Assembly: GCF_022479115.1 (NCBI RefSeq)
Contig: NZ_CP092497.1
Span: forward strand, 496,001-560,000
Origin: Amycolatopsis sp. EV170708-02-1
GTDB taxonomy: Bacteria; Actinomycetota; Actinomycetes; Mycobacteriales; Pseudonocardiaceae
Length of the DNA stretch: 64,000 bases
Direction: 5' to 3'
Part shown: piece after piece, positions 16,039-24,673 of the stretch
Layout of the letters: every line of letters begins with the position of its first letter
Numbering within the stretch: the first letter of the stretch is position 1
Notes under the pieces: generated by a model
Databases searched by the model: none
What the model was told of the DNA's origin: nothing
What the model saw: only the letters and a program-made list of their open reading frames with translations
Translations under genes and position numbers: made by a program

Positions 16039-16890
16039 TCATTTGCGGTTGTAGAGCCGCATCGTCAAGGTGCCGAAGATCGCGAGGATGACCGCGCCGG
16101 CGATCAGCACCCAGCTGATCTCGCCGCCGTTCCAGTCGCCCTCCATCATCGAGCGGACCGCCGCGACCACGTGGGTCACCGGGTTCACGTCGACGAAGGC
16201 CTGCAACCAGCCCGGCATCGTCTCGGGGTTGACGTAGATGTTGCTGAGGAAGGTCAGCGGGAACAGCACCATCATGCTGACGCCCATCACCGACTTCTCG
16301 CTGCGCAGCAACAGGCCGAACATCGTCCAGATCCACGAGAACGCGAACGAGAACGCCAGCAGCAGGAGGATCGCTGCGGCCACGCCCCCGACTCCCCCGG
16401 CGGGGCGGAAGCCCATGATCAGCCCGACGCCGAGGATCACCAGCGAGGCGATGAGGTAGCGCAGCATGTCGCCGAGCAGGTAGCCGACCATCGCCGACGG
16501 CCGCCAGATCGGCAGCGTGCGGAACCGGTCGAAGACACCCTTTTCGATGTCGGTGTTGACCGAGATCCCGGTGTACATGGTGATCATCAGGATGCTGCTC
16601 GCCATGATGCCCGGCAGCAGATACTGCAGGTACTGCGTCGGCGAATCGGACAGCGCGCCGCCGAACAGGTAGGTGAACATCAGCGTCATCATGATCGGGA
16701 ACGCCGTGACGTCGAACAACTGCTCGGGCACGTGCTTGATCTTCAGCATCGCGCGCCACCCGAAGGTGACCGACGTCGACAGCGCGCTGGGGCGCTGGGG
16801 GCGGTTCTTCGAGAGCAGGACGGCGGCGAGGTCCTCCGCCTTCGGTGCCGCGAGAACGGGTTCGTTGTCTTTGACTGCCGTGGTGCTCAA
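16039..16890 (-). CDS. ABC-2 type transporter permease (DrrB-like)
   Basis: 283-aa membrane permease with about six membrane segments, for example [32 protein letters not shown] and [14 protein letters not shown]. The cytoplasmic linker [23 protein letters not shown] is the signature of the ABC-2/DrrB family. The C-terminal part ends [37 protein letters not shown], also characteristic. It overlaps the ATPase gene by 4 bp and forms the exporter with it. Export of a drug or small hydrophobic compound is the family role; the substrate is not known. Confidence 0.95.
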   Translation of the reverse strand: MSTTAVKDNEPVLAAPKAEDLAAVLLSKNRPQRPSALSTSVTFGWRAMLKIKHVPEQLFDVTAFPIMMTLMFTYLFGGALSDSPTQYLQYLLPGIMASSILMITMYTGISVNTDIEKGVFDRFRTLPIWRPSAMVGYLLGDMLRYLIASLVILGVGLIMGFRPAGGVGGVAAAILLLLAFSFAFSWIWTMFGLLLRSEKSVMGVSMMVLFPLTFLSNIYVNPETMPGWLQAFVDVNPVTHVVAAVRSMMEGDWNGGEISWVLIAGAVILAIFGTLTMRLYNRK

Positions 16891-17867
16891 GCTGCACTCT
16901 CCTCAGGCGTGGCGGTGCGGTCGGTGAGGGCCAGGAAGACCTCGTCGAGGCTCGGCTGGCCGAGGGAGAAGGTGTCGACGACGATGCCGGCGCGGGCGAG
17001 TTCGGCCAGTGCGCGCGCGGCGTGCTCGGCGGCACCCTGTTCGGTGCTTTCGCCGGTGAGCCGCGCGGTGAGCGCGACCGGGTCCGGCTCCAGGAGCACC
17101 TGCGCCTCCAGGTGGCTGACGAGCAGCGCCTCGGCCGCGGGCCGCTGGTCGGCCTCGCGCAGCCGGACGTGGACGGCGCCCGCCCCGACCGACGCCTTCA
17201 GCTGCCCCTTGGTGCCTTCGGCGATCACCTTGCCGTGGTCGATGACCGCGATCCGCGAAGCCAGCTGGTCGGCCTCGTCGAGGTACTGCGTGGTCAGCAG
17301 GACGGTCGTGCCGTGCTTCACGATCGCGCGCACGATGTCCCAGACCTGGTTGCGGCTGCGGGGATCGAGACCGGTCGTCGGCTCGTCGAGGAAGAGCACG
17401 TCCGGGGTGTTGAGGATGCTCGCGGCGATGTCGATCCGCCGCCGCATCCCGCCGGAGTAGTTCTTCACCTGCCGTCCCGCGGCCTCGGTGAGGCCGAACG
17501 CCGCCAGCAGCTCCGCGGCCCGCGCGCGGGCCGCCGGTTTGCGGTGCCCGGTCAGCCTGCCGATCAGCACCAGGTTCTCGGTGCCGGTCAGGTCTTCGTC
17601 GACCGAGGCGTACTGCCCGGTCAGGCTCACCATGGACCGGACCGCGTCGGCGTCGCGGACGACGTCCTTGCCGAAGATGCGCGCTTCACCGCCGTCGGGG
17701 CGGAGCAGGGTCGCGAGCATCTTCACCGCGGTGGTCTTGCCGGCGCCGTTCGGCCCGAGGACGCCGTACACGGTGCCGGCGGGGACCTTCAGGTCGATCC
17801 CGTCGACCGCCCGGTTCTCGCCGAACACCTTGACCAGCCCCGAGGCTTCGATGGCCAGTTCACTCAT
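16887..17867 (-). CDS. ABC transporter ATP-binding protein (DrrA-like)
   Basis: 326-aa ATPase. Walker [10 protein letters not shown] near residue 38, Q-loop in [15 protein letters not shown], signature [15 protein letters not shown], Walker [13 protein letters not shown] and H-loop region [18 protein letters not shown]. The C-terminal extension ends [16 protein letters not shown], the DrrA-family tail that supports assembly with the permease. The ATG at 17867 lies after a weak purine site, 23 bp downstream of the FMN reductase stop. Probable operon: reductase, ATPase, permease. Confidence 0.95.
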   Translation of the reverse strand: MSELAIEASGLVKVFGENRAVDGIDLKVPAGTVYGVLGPNGAGKTTAVKMLATLLRPDGGEARIFGKDVVRDADAVRSMVSLTGQYASVDEDLTGTENLVLIGRLTGHRKPAARARAAELLAAFGLTEAAGRQVKNYSGGMRRRIDIAASILNTPDVLFLDEPTTGLDPRSRNQVWDIVRAIVKHGTTVLLTTQYLDEADQLASRIAVIDHGKVIAEGTKGQLKASVGAGAVHVRLREADQRPAAEALLVSHLEAQVLLEPDPVALTARLTGESTEQGAAEHAARALAELARAGIVVDTFSLGQPSLDEVFLALTDRTATPEESAA

Positions 17868-17890
17868 TTTCCGTTTCCTTTCAGAAGCTT

Positions 17891-18445
17891 TCAGCAGACG
17901 TAGGGGCGGGCGGCGCGCGCGTCGCGCAGGGCGAGACCCCACCAGGCGAGTGCGTCGAGCAGGGTGGTCACGGCCTGCACCTGGCCGTCGGAGTCGAAGA
18001 GGGTGCCGTCGAGGAGGTTGAAGGCCACGGTGTCGCGCATGGTCACCGTGTGCAGCTCGGTGAAGATCGTGCGCAGCTGCTCCACGGCGTAGAGCCCCTG
18101 GGAGCGGTAGCCGTAGGAGACGAAGGCGACCGGTTTCGCGCGCCACTCGTCGTAGGCGCAGTCGATCGCCTGCTTGAGCGACGCCGGGAAACTGCGGTTG
18201 TACTCGGGGGTGACGACGACGAACGCCTCCGCCTCGTCGACCAGCCGCGCGAACCGCTGCATGTCGTGAGTCGGGTGCTCCGGCAGCCCGGCGGGCAGGT
18301 CGAAGTCGACCAGGTCGAGCACTTCGGTGACGAGGTCTTCCCGGTTTTCCGCCCGGTCGGTGAACCACTTGCCGACGGCGTCCCCCACCCGCCCTTCGCG
18401 GGTGCTGCCGACGATCACCGCGACCCGCAGCGGACTGACGTCCAT
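17891..18445 (-). CDS. NAD(P)H-dependent FMN reductase
   Basis: 184-aa flavodoxin-fold reductase. FMN phosphate loop [15 protein letters not shown] (residues about 13-27) and the flavin contact [17 protein letters not shown] (near residue 80) are both intact, as in the NADPH-dependent FMN reductase/azoreductase family. It would reduce flavins, quinones or azo compounds in the cytosol. ATG start after GAGGAGG at 6 nt. It heads the exporter operon; a link between quinone or drug reduction and efflux is plausible but inferred. Confidence 0.9.
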   Translation of the reverse strand: MDVSPLRVAVIVGSTREGRVGDAVGKWFTDRAENREDLVTEVLDLVDFDLPAGLPEHPTHDMQRFARLVDEAEAFVVVTPEYNRSFPASLKQAIDCAYDEWRAKPVAFVSYGYRSQGLYAVEQLRTIFTELHTVTMRDTVAFNLLDGTLFDSDGQVQAVTTLLDALAWWGLALRDARAARPYVC

Positions 18446-18483
18446 GACCGGCCTCCTCTCGCCTCACCCCTTGGGCGCGAGAA

Positions 18484-18530
18484 AGCCGCCGGACTTTCGC
18501 TAGATCGGATCTAGCGAAAGTCCGGCGGCT
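18484..18530. terminator. Perfect 23-bp inverted repeat between ROK kinase and FMN reductase genes
   Basis: Arms 18484-18506 and 18508-18530 pair perfectly around a single central base; arm core GGACTTTCGCTAGATC. It is 16 bp downstream of the ROK kinase stop on the minus strand, so a terminator for that operon is the simplest role. It is long for a terminator and could also be a repeat element or a protein site. Confidence 0.65.
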
Positions 18531-18546
18531 CCGGTCGGTGATCTCG

Positions 18547-19446
18547 CTATGCGTCCAGCGCGATCGCGATCGCGCCCAGCAGGGACGCGTCCTGGTCGAA
18601 TTTCGCCGACACCAGTTCCGGCGGGAACGGCACGGCCCGCGCCAGCCGCTCGCGCAGCGCGGGCAGCAGGATGTCGGCCGAGCGCACCAATCCCCCACCG
18701 ACGGCGATGCGCTGCGGGTCGAGGGCGATGGCGAGGTTCGCGACGTGCATCGACAGTTCGTCGAGCGCCGCGCCGACGAGTTCCTTCGCCTGCGCGTTCT
18801 CCCTGGCGAGGCCGAACAGCTCGCCCGCGGTTACCGGGCGGCCGAGCAGCACACTCGCCCGGCCGCCCAGCCCACGCCCACCGACGGCCTCCTCCAGCGG
18901 CGCCGCTCCGCTGGCGAACCCGTCGGTGTCCTGCGGCGAGAGGAGGTTGTACCCGATCTCTCCCGCAGCGCCGTTGGCGCCGGCCAGCAGCCGGCCGCCG
19001 ACCAGGACCGCCGCGGCGATCCCGGTCCCCAGCGAGAGGAACACCGCCGGATCGGTGTCCGCCAGTGCCCCCCACCGCCATTCCGCGAGCGCCGCCGCCT
19101 TGGCGTCGGTGCCCACCTCGATCGGGACGCCCTCGAACTCGGCCGCGACGAGGTCACGCAGCCGCAGTTCCTCCCAGCCCGGCACGTTCGGCGCGAGCAG
19201 GATGCGATCCTCCAGCACGATGCCCGGGCTGACGACGCCGATCGCGGCGAGCCGGTCCGCGGCGCCTTCGTCGGCGAGCAGTTTCCGCGCCGCGGCGAGC
19301 GCCCGGCTCACCACCTGCTCGGCGCCCGCTTGCGCGTCGGTGTCGAGCCGCCGGGTGACCAGCAGGCTCCCCGCTCTGTCGGCCAGCCCGATCGCGACCT
19401 TCGTCCCGCCGAAGTCGATCCCCAGGATCAGTTCTTCCCCCGTCAC
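18547..19446 (-). CDS. ROK family sugar kinase
   Basis: 299-aa kinase of the ROK family. The N-terminal phosphate loop [35 protein letters not shown], the catalytic-Asp region [17 protein letters not shown] and the second nucleotide motif [15 protein letters not shown] are visible. The family zinc-site pattern (CxCGxxGC) is absent: the corresponding stretch reads [21 protein letters not shown]. It is thus a zinc-less, divergent ROK kinase, with glucose, GlcNAc or another sugar as possible substrate. The GTG start overlaps the permease stop (GTGA), so it is coupled to it. Confidence 0.85.
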   Translation of the reverse strand: MTGEELILGIDFGGTKVAIGLADRAGSLLVTRRLDTDAQAGAEQVVSRALAAARKLLADEGAADRLAAIGVVSPGIVLEDRILLAPNVPGWEELRLRDLVAAEFEGVPIEVGTDAKAAALAEWRWGALADTDPAVFLSLGTGIAAAVLVGGRLLAGANGAAGEIGYNLLSPQDTDGFASGAAPLEEAVGGRGLGGRASVLLGRPVTAGELFGLARENAQAKELVGAALDELSMHVANLAIALDPQRIAVGGGLVRSADILLPALRERLARAVPFPPELVSAKFDQDASLLGAIAIALDA

Positions 19447-20852
19447 TTCCCGGTCCCCTCTGCCGCCCCCGCGAACGTTTCCTGAATCCCCTTGGGCCCG
19501 AACGGCCACACGCGCTCCGCCTTCGCGTAGGCGAGGAACGCCGCCACGCCCAGCACGATCCAGCCCACCGAAAGCCCGATCGAGAGCAAGGTGGCGGAGA
19601 AGTAGATGTAGACCCAGCCGAGCAGCGCGATGATCGTCGGGATCGGGTAGAGCCATTGGCGGTACGGCCGCTCCAGCTCCGGCCGTCGCCGCCGCAGCAC
19701 CACGATCGCCGCGACCTGCGCGAGCGACTGGACGATCACCAGCACCGTCACCGCCGCGTTGATCACCGCGGTCAGGGTGAACAGCGAGCCGATCGCGGCG
19801 ATGGCGCCCATCGTCAGCACACCGGCCGTCGGCAGGTTCAGTTTCGGGTGCAGCCTGGCGAACACCGGCAGGAACACCTTGTCGCGCGCGGCCTCGAACG
19901 GGACCCGCGATCCGCCGAGCAGGCCCGCGAACACCGAACCGATCGCCGCGATCACGATGAACACGGTGATGACCTTGGCCGCGCCGGTGCCCCACGCCTG
20001 TTCGAGCACGGTGGAGGCGACCGAAGTGGCGTTCTTCAGCTCTTCCAGCGGGATCGAGCCGAGGACGCCGAGCTGCAGCAGGAAGTACAGGCTCATGATG
20101 CCGAGGATCGAGAGGATGATCGAGCGCGGCAGCGTCCGGCCCGGATCGCGCACCTCGCCGCCGAGGTAGGCGCTGGTGTTGTAGCCGAGGTAGTCGTAGA
20201 TGGCGATGATCAGGCCCGCGCCGAGCCCGGCCCAGAACGCGCCGCCGTCGAACGAGAAGGCGCCCGGCGTGAAGGCGAACGCTTGCGCGCCGTCGAAATG
20301 CGTGAAGGCCGCGACGATCACCGAGAGTGCGGCGAACAGCATGATCCCGAACAGGACGGTGGTCAGCTTCCCGATCTCGCCGATCTTGCGGAACAACGCC
20401 AGCACGATCAGGGCGATGATCCCGAGACCGATCACCTTGCCGAGCGCCGTCGTCCCGCCGTCGTCGGCGACCCCGGGGATCAGGTACCCCAGGTACTGGA
20501 CGAGCCCGATGATGCCGGTGGACATGATCAGCGGGATGAACAGCACCGCGCTCCAGGCGAAGAGGAACGGCATGAGCCTGCCGGTGCGGGAGCCGAACGC
20601 CTCGCGCAGGTAGACGTAGGTGCCGCCGGCACCGGGGAGGGCGGCACCGAGTTCCGCCCAGATGAGGCCGTCGGCCAGCGCGATCACCGCGCCGATGAGC
20701 CAGCCGAACATGGCCTGCGGGCCGCCGAGGGTCACCACCATCGCGGGGATGGTGACGAACGGGCCGATCCCGCACATCTGGGTCATGTTGATGGCGGTCG
20801 CCTGGAGCGGCCCGATCTTCCGCTCGAGCCCCGGCCGCGGGGATGAACTCAA
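19443..20852 (-). CDS. APC family amino acid/organocation permease
   Basis: 469-aa transporter with about twelve membrane segments. The N-terminus has ATAINMTQMCGIGPFVTIPAMV, the discontinuous first helix of APC proteins, and later GAGGTYVYLREAFG, another conserved stretch. The TTG start (SSSPRPGLERKIG) is chosen because GGGAGG sits 6-7 nt upstream and no ATG or GTG is closer. Amino acid or polyamine import is the family role; pairing with a ROK sugar kinase is unusual and suggests an amino-sugar or related substrate, which is only inferred. Confidence 0.9.
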   Translation of the reverse strand: MSSSPRPGLERKIGPLQATAINMTQMCGIGPFVTIPAMVVTLGGPQAMFGWLIGAVIALADGLIWAELGAALPGAGGTYVYLREAFGSRTGRLMPFLFAWSAVLFIPLIMSTGIIGLVQYLGYLIPGVADDGGTTALGKVIGLGIIALIVLALFRKIGEIGKLTTVLFGIMLFAALSVIVAAFTHFDGAQAFAFTPGAFSFDGGAFWAGLGAGLIIAIYDYLGYNTSAYLGGEVRDPGRTLPRSIILSILGIMSLYFLLQLGVLGSIPLEELKNATSVASTVLEQAWGTGAAKVITVFIVIAAIGSVFAGLLGGSRVPFEAARDKVFLPVFARLHPKLNLPTAGVLTMGAIAAIGSLFTLTAVINAAVTVLVIVQSLAQVAAIVVLRRRRPELERPYRQWLYPIPTIIALLGWVYIYFSATLLSIGLSVGWIVLGVAAFLAYAKAERVWPFGPKGIQETFAGAAEGTGK

Positions 20853-20869
20853 AACGCGCCTCCCTGTTA

Positions 20870-20888
20870 GTTAGTAAAGTTTCTTAAC
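20870..20888. promoter_or_regulatory. Candidate ROK-type operator upstream of the permease
   Basis: GTTAGTAAAGTTTCTTAAC is an imperfect inverted repeat (7 of 9 paired positions) in an AT-rich island just upstream of the permease ribosome site. ROK-family repressors in actinobacteria bind similar TTAGxAA-x-TTxCTAA sites. No repressor gene is in this window. Confidence 0.5.
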
Positions 20889-21069
20889 ATAATTTCGGGC
20901 GTGTCGGAAGGCCGTGCGGCGAAGTTGTCGCGCACCGGTCCACCCGGATTTGCCCGAAAGGGCGGAATCCCGGGGAATACGCCCGAACGGACCAGCCGTG
21001 GACGTATCAGGGCCTCCCCGTCCCGCGTCCTTATCCAGAAGGGCGTCTTCCCCAAGGACGGTGAGGTCC

Positions 21070-21567
21070 ATGAAACGGCTGTTCAGCGTGGCGATGGCGA
21101 TCGCCGCACTCGGGTTCACGACGGCCTGCGGCGGGACGTCCGCACCCCGCGACACGGCGCCGGGCGATCTGACGACCGACAGCGGGATCACCACGGAGAC
21201 GGCGCCCACGGCGACCTCCGAGCCGCCCCCGACGGGACCGGGCCCGACGAAGGACTCCCCGCCGCCCGGAGTCGTGCCCGGGAGCCCGATCAGGTACAAC
21301 AGCGACCTTCTCGGCACCGACCCCGCCACCGCCAAGGACGCGATCGAGCAGCACCTCGAACGCCTCTGCAAGAGTTCCCGTCGGTGCGGGGTCTCGGTCG
21401 AGATCGTGGGCGAGGGGAAGTGCATCCGCGAGATCGGCCCGAATCCGGTCCAGCCCGGCAAGACGATCAAGATCCGGGCCAAGGCCTGCGAAACCGAGAC
21501 GACGGAGGAAAGCTCGGCGCCTCCGAAGCCGGAAAGCACGCCGCCGAGCGAAACCACGGGCGGATGA
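21070..21567 (+). CDS. Probable lipoprotein with Pro/Thr-rich linker
   Basis: 165-aa exported protein. The N-terminus MKRLFSVAMAIAALGFTTACGG has a signal peptide ending at Cys20; the -3 residue is Thr rather than Leu, so the lipobox is non-ideal. A low-complexity Pro/Thr/Glu region (about residues 25-75) leads to a small globular part containing two Cys pairs (RLCKSSRRCG and GKCIREIG...KACET). No family is recognised. ATG is preferred over an in-frame GTG three codons upstream. Overlaps the next gene by ATGA, so the two probably work together at the membrane. Confidence 0.7.
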   Translation: MKRLFSVAMAIAALGFTTACGGTSAPRDTAPGDLTTDSGITTETAPTATSEPPPTGPGPTKDSPPPGVVPGSPIRYNSDLLGTDPATAKDAIEQHLERLCKSSRRCGVSVEIVGEGKCIREIGPNPVQPGKTIKIRAKACETETTEESSAPPKPESTPPSETTGG

Positions 21568-22487
21568 GCGCCCGGAAGCCACTACGCCGGGGCCTGCGCG
21601 CCCCCACCCCGCCGGAGCCCGAACCCGCGGCGGGCCCGTCGCACGCGCTCAGGCTGGTCGGCACCGTGCTGGCCAACACGACCCTGCTCACGGCGTTGCT
21701 CTACTACTTCGGGCTCGTCTACACGCAGACGTACTTCAGCTATTTCCGTGTGCACTACACCCTGCTCGGCCAGACCCCGGACGAGATCTTCGGGCGGGGC
21801 GTCGACGGGGTGCTCCTGCCCCTGACCGGTGCCGCGGGCGCCGCGTTGCTCTTCCTCGTCCTGACCCGGTTCCTGAAGATCCGCCTCGGTGAGGGTTCCT
21901 GGGCCCGGCTGCTGCGGATCTGCTCCCCCGTCGCGGGTGTCCTCGGCCTCGCGCTGCTCGCCGTCACGACCGCGACCGCCCTCGACCCGGAACCCTTCCG
22001 CGATCATCCCGGCGCTCCCGGGCTCGGCTTCGCGATCGGGGTCCTGATGGTGCTCTTCTCCTGGCGCCACTGGACCTCGCGCCGAACGGGAAGCACCCGG
22101 TCGAGCGTCGCAGAACTGGTGACCGGCTACGCCCTGGTGAGCATGGGTCTCTTCTGGGCGGTCGGCGACTACTCGGGAGCCGTCGGCACGAGCCGCGCCT
22201 TCGAGGCCTCCGGGCTGATCGGGACCAGACCGGCCGCGACCTTGTACAGCGCGGAAAGCCTCAACCTGACCGCGAGCGGTGTCCAGCAGGTGAAATGCGC
22301 CGACCCCGGATCGGCCTACAAGTACCGGTACACCGGGCTGAAGCTGCTGCTCCAGTCCAGCGGCCAGTACGTCTTCCTCCCGGCGAACTGGCGGGCCTCG
22401 ACCGGCGTCGCGTTCGTGATCCCGAAAACCGACAAGCTGCGCCTCGAATTCGGCCCGGCCCGATCGGTCCCGCCGCCCGCCTGCTGA
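21564..22487 (+). CDS. Polytopic membrane protein of unknown function
   Basis: 307-aa membrane protein. Hydrophobic segments include LVGTVLANTTLLTALLYYFG, GVLLPLTGAAGAALLFLV, ICSPVAGVLGLALLAVTT and a GLGFAIGVLMVLFSW helix, followed by LVTGYALVSMGLFWAVGDY. The C-terminal part after about residue 215 is extracytoplasmic and carries one Cys (VKCADPG). A conserved-looking YSYFRVHYTLLGQTPDEIFGRG-like loop follows the first helix. No known family. Translation is coupled to the lipoprotein gene. Confidence 0.65.
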   Translation: MSARKPLRRGLRAPTPPEPEPAAGPSHALRLVGTVLANTTLLTALLYYFGLVYTQTYFSYFRVHYTLLGQTPDEIFGRGVDGVLLPLTGAAGAALLFLVLTRFLKIRLGEGSWARLLRICSPVAGVLGLALLAVTTATALDPEPFRDHPGAPGLGFAIGVLMVLFSWRHWTSRRTGSTRSSVAELVTGYALVSMGLFWAVGDYSGAVGTSRAFEASGLIGTRPAATLYSAESLNLTASGVQQVKCADPGSAYKYRYTGLKLLLQSSGQYVFLPANWRASTGVAFVIPKTDKLRLEFGPARSVPPPAC

Positions 22488-22493
22488 CGTGCG

Positions 22494-23360
22494 TCAGCCC
22501 AGATGCCGCACGAGCCACTCCGAGACCGTGTCGTCCACCAGTTTCGCGATCGGCAGCTGCGGCGCGGGCTCGATACCCGGCTCTTCGGCCAGCGGATGGG
22601 CGAGACCGGGCACCTCCGCCAGGCGGACGTCGTCCGGACGGGTGTACCGCTCGCGCAGCGCGGCGACCAGATCTCCGGCGTCGGTGCGCAACGACGGATA
22701 GTCGTCCTCGCCGCTGACGAGCAGCAGCGGAACTTGCGTTTCCCGCGCCGAAATTTCACCCGATCGTGCGACGAAGTCGAGCTGATCCGCGGCCTGCCGC
22801 GCCTCGTCGTTCCACGGATACGGCTGTTCCAGCAGGCCTTCCACCAGGCCGACCACCGAACGCGCCCGCACGGCGGGGTTGATCAGGGCCGCCACGCGGA
22901 CCGGGATCTCGCGCGTGGCCAGGATCGTCAGCGCCACCGCACCACCCAGCGACCCGCCGACGACCGCCGTGCGGGACGTGTCGAAGCCGAAGCGTTCGCG
23001 CAGTTCGGCCAGCGCGGCGGGGAATTCCAGCGCGGCCTGCCGGACGAACGGGTCGACGTAGGCGAGCATCGCGTCACGCCGGGCGCGTTCGACCACGGCG
23101 TCCATGGCGCCGCCGACCATTCTCGCGCCGCACAACGGCATTCCGAGATACACCCGCCACGCCGGCACCCCCGCCAGCGGCAACGCGGCCGCGAACGCCG
23201 CGTCGGAGCGGGGCGCGTCGATCATGTGCCAGGCGACGACCACCGGCGCCGGTCCGCTGACCTCGGCGGATGGCGGCAAAACGGTGAACGGCACCCCGGC
23301 GGCCGTGCCCGTGACCGGTTCTCCCACCGCGATCCTTCCTCGTGTGCTGTCGATCTCCAC
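22494..23360 (-). CDS. Alpha/beta hydrolase (serine esterase/peptidase-like)
   Basis: 288-aa hydrolase. [21 protein letters not shown] near the N-terminus is followed by the nucleophile elbow [15 protein letters not shown] (Ser near residue 134), an acid in [13 protein letters not shown] and the catalytic His in [13 protein letters not shown]. The shape is that of prolyl-oligopeptidase-like or acetylxylan-esterase-like hydrolases; the substrate is unknown. GTG at 23360 is chosen; a TTG 14 codons upstream is an alternative. It is divergent from the J-domain gene with about 150 bp between. Confidence 0.8.
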   Translation of the reverse strand: MEIDSTRGRIAVGEPVTGTAAGVPFTVLPPSAEVSGPAPVVVAWHMIDAPRSDAAFAAALPLAGVPAWRVYLGMPLCGARMVGGAMDAVVERARRDAMLAYVDPFVRQAALEFPAALAELRERFGFDTSRTAVVGGSLGGAVALTILATREIPVRVAALINPAVRARSVVGLVEGLLEQPYPWNDEARQAADQLDFVARSGEISARETQVPLLLVSGEDDYPSLRTDAGDLVAALRERYTRPDDVRLAEVPGLAHPLAEEPGIEPAPQLPIAKLVDDTVSEWLVRHLG

Positions 23361-23511
23361 GATATCCAGGACGCGGCGGAGGCGGACCTCGTTCCGCCAC
23401 AAGCGAAACAGTATGCCCGCGACGTCACCCCGACGCGCCGCGGAGGTGGTTGCGAGCGAGCGGCGGCGGCCGAATAGTGTTGCGGCCCGGCCCTTTGGAG
23501 GTGAACCGCCC

Positions 23512-24591
23512 GTGCCCGACGTCGACTATTACGAGGTGCTCGGCGTGGGCAAGGCCGCCTCGGTCAACGAGATCAAGACCGCGTACCGGCGGCTGGCGAA
23601 ATCGCATCACCCGGACACCGGCGGATCCGCCCTCACGTTCCAGCTGGTCCGCGAGGCCTACGACACGCTCAGCGATCCGATGCGGCGCGCGGGCTACGAC
23701 GCGGGCGGACGCTCGGTGCGTGCCCCGATCCGGCCGCGGCCGCGACGGCGCTTCGGCGAAGAACCGGGTTACGAGCCCGAGCCGGTCGTGATCGATCCGG
23801 ACGACCTCGAATGGTGGGAATTCGCCGCACAGGACGAGCGCGTGCGCCATGGCCGCCGTCGCGGGCCCGGGCACACCCCCGTGGTGGCGGCGGTCGGCGG
23901 GATGGTGCTGGTCCTGCTGCCGGTGCTGACCGGCGTCGGCTTCTCGGCCCCCACGCTGATCGTCTGGCTGCTCCTGACCGCCGGAACCGCCCTGCTGGTG
24001 CAACGGCTCGCGCGCGGCTATCTGGCCGCTTCCCGCGCCAAGAACCGGTTCGCCGCCGAATTCGGCGGGAAACGCGTGTTCGGCACCCCCGGCGTCGAGA
24101 CCGACGAACTCGCCGAACGGCTCACCGCCGACCTGCTCGAGCGCTACCTGACCCGGCTGCCCGGCGCGCGGATCTTCCACGGCCTCTCGTGGCCGGATTC
24201 GGTGTTCGCCGACATCGACCACGCGGTGCTGTGCGGGAAGCGGCTCGTGCTCGTCGAATCGAAGCTGTGGCTGCCGGGACACTACGAAACCGGTGACGAC
24301 GACCGCCTGCTGCGCAACGGCCGCGCCTTCCGCGGCGGCGGGAGCAGGCTGGAGGAAAGCCTCGCCGAGTACCGGCGGATCCTGCCCGGCGTCACGCTGC
24401 GCGGGGCGATGATCGTGTACCCGAGCCGGACCGGTGAGATCACCACGGACCTCGACGATCCCTCCCCCGCGCCGCCGATGACGCCGGAGCAGTTCCTGCA
24501 CGAGATCGGCGGCTGGCTGGCGGCGGAGCCGTCCACTGTGGACACGGCGACGATGCGGGTGGTGCGGGACCGGGTGGTCGGCACCGGCTGA
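23512..24591 (+). CDS. J-domain / membrane / NERD nuclease-like fusion
   Basis: 359-aa protein with three parts. Residues about 4-65 are a J-domain ([35 protein letters not shown], with the HPD motif). Residues about 120-165 hold two membrane helices ([20 protein letters not shown] and [17 protein letters not shown]). Residues about 185-330 resemble the NERD nuclease-related domain, with [21 protein letters not shown] giving the D...E-x-K pattern. GTG start with TTTGGAGG at about 11 nt. It suggests a membrane-anchored factor that recruits Hsp70 to a nuclease-like domain; the activity is unproven. Confidence 0.8.
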   Translation: MPDVDYYEVLGVGKAASVNEIKTAYRRLAKSHHPDTGGSALTFQLVREAYDTLSDPMRRAGYDAGGRSVRAPIRPRPRRRFGEEPGYEPEPVVIDPDDLEWWEFAAQDERVRHGRRRGPGHTPVVAAVGGMVLVLLPVLTGVGFSAPTLIVWLLLTAGTALLVQRLARGYLAASRAKNRFAAEFGGKRVFGTPGVETDELAERLTADLLERYLTRLPGARIFHGLSWPDSVFADIDHAVLCGKRLVLVESKLWLPGHYETGDDDRLLRNGRAFRGGGSRLEESLAEYRRILPGVTLRGAMIVYPSRTGEITTDLDDPSPAPPMTPEQFLHEIGGWLAAEPSTVDTATMRVVRDRVVGTG

Positions 24592-24619
24592 AGGGGACTT
24601 TCCCCTCGTGTCACGCGAC

Positions 24620-24662
24620 GAAGGGCCCTTTCCCCGCATCGCATGCGGGGAAAGGGCCCTTC
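24620..24662. terminator. Perfect 20-bp-arm hairpin between convergent genes
   Basis: Arms 24620-24639 and 24643-24662 are perfectly complementary (arm includes GGGCCCTTTCCCCGCAT) around loop CGC. It lies 28 bp after the J-domain gene stop and 11 bp before the carboxypeptidase stop, so it is a probable bidirectional terminator. A related degenerate hairpin is at 59832-59884. Confidence 0.8.
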
Positions 24663-24673
24663 AGCAGCTTGAG

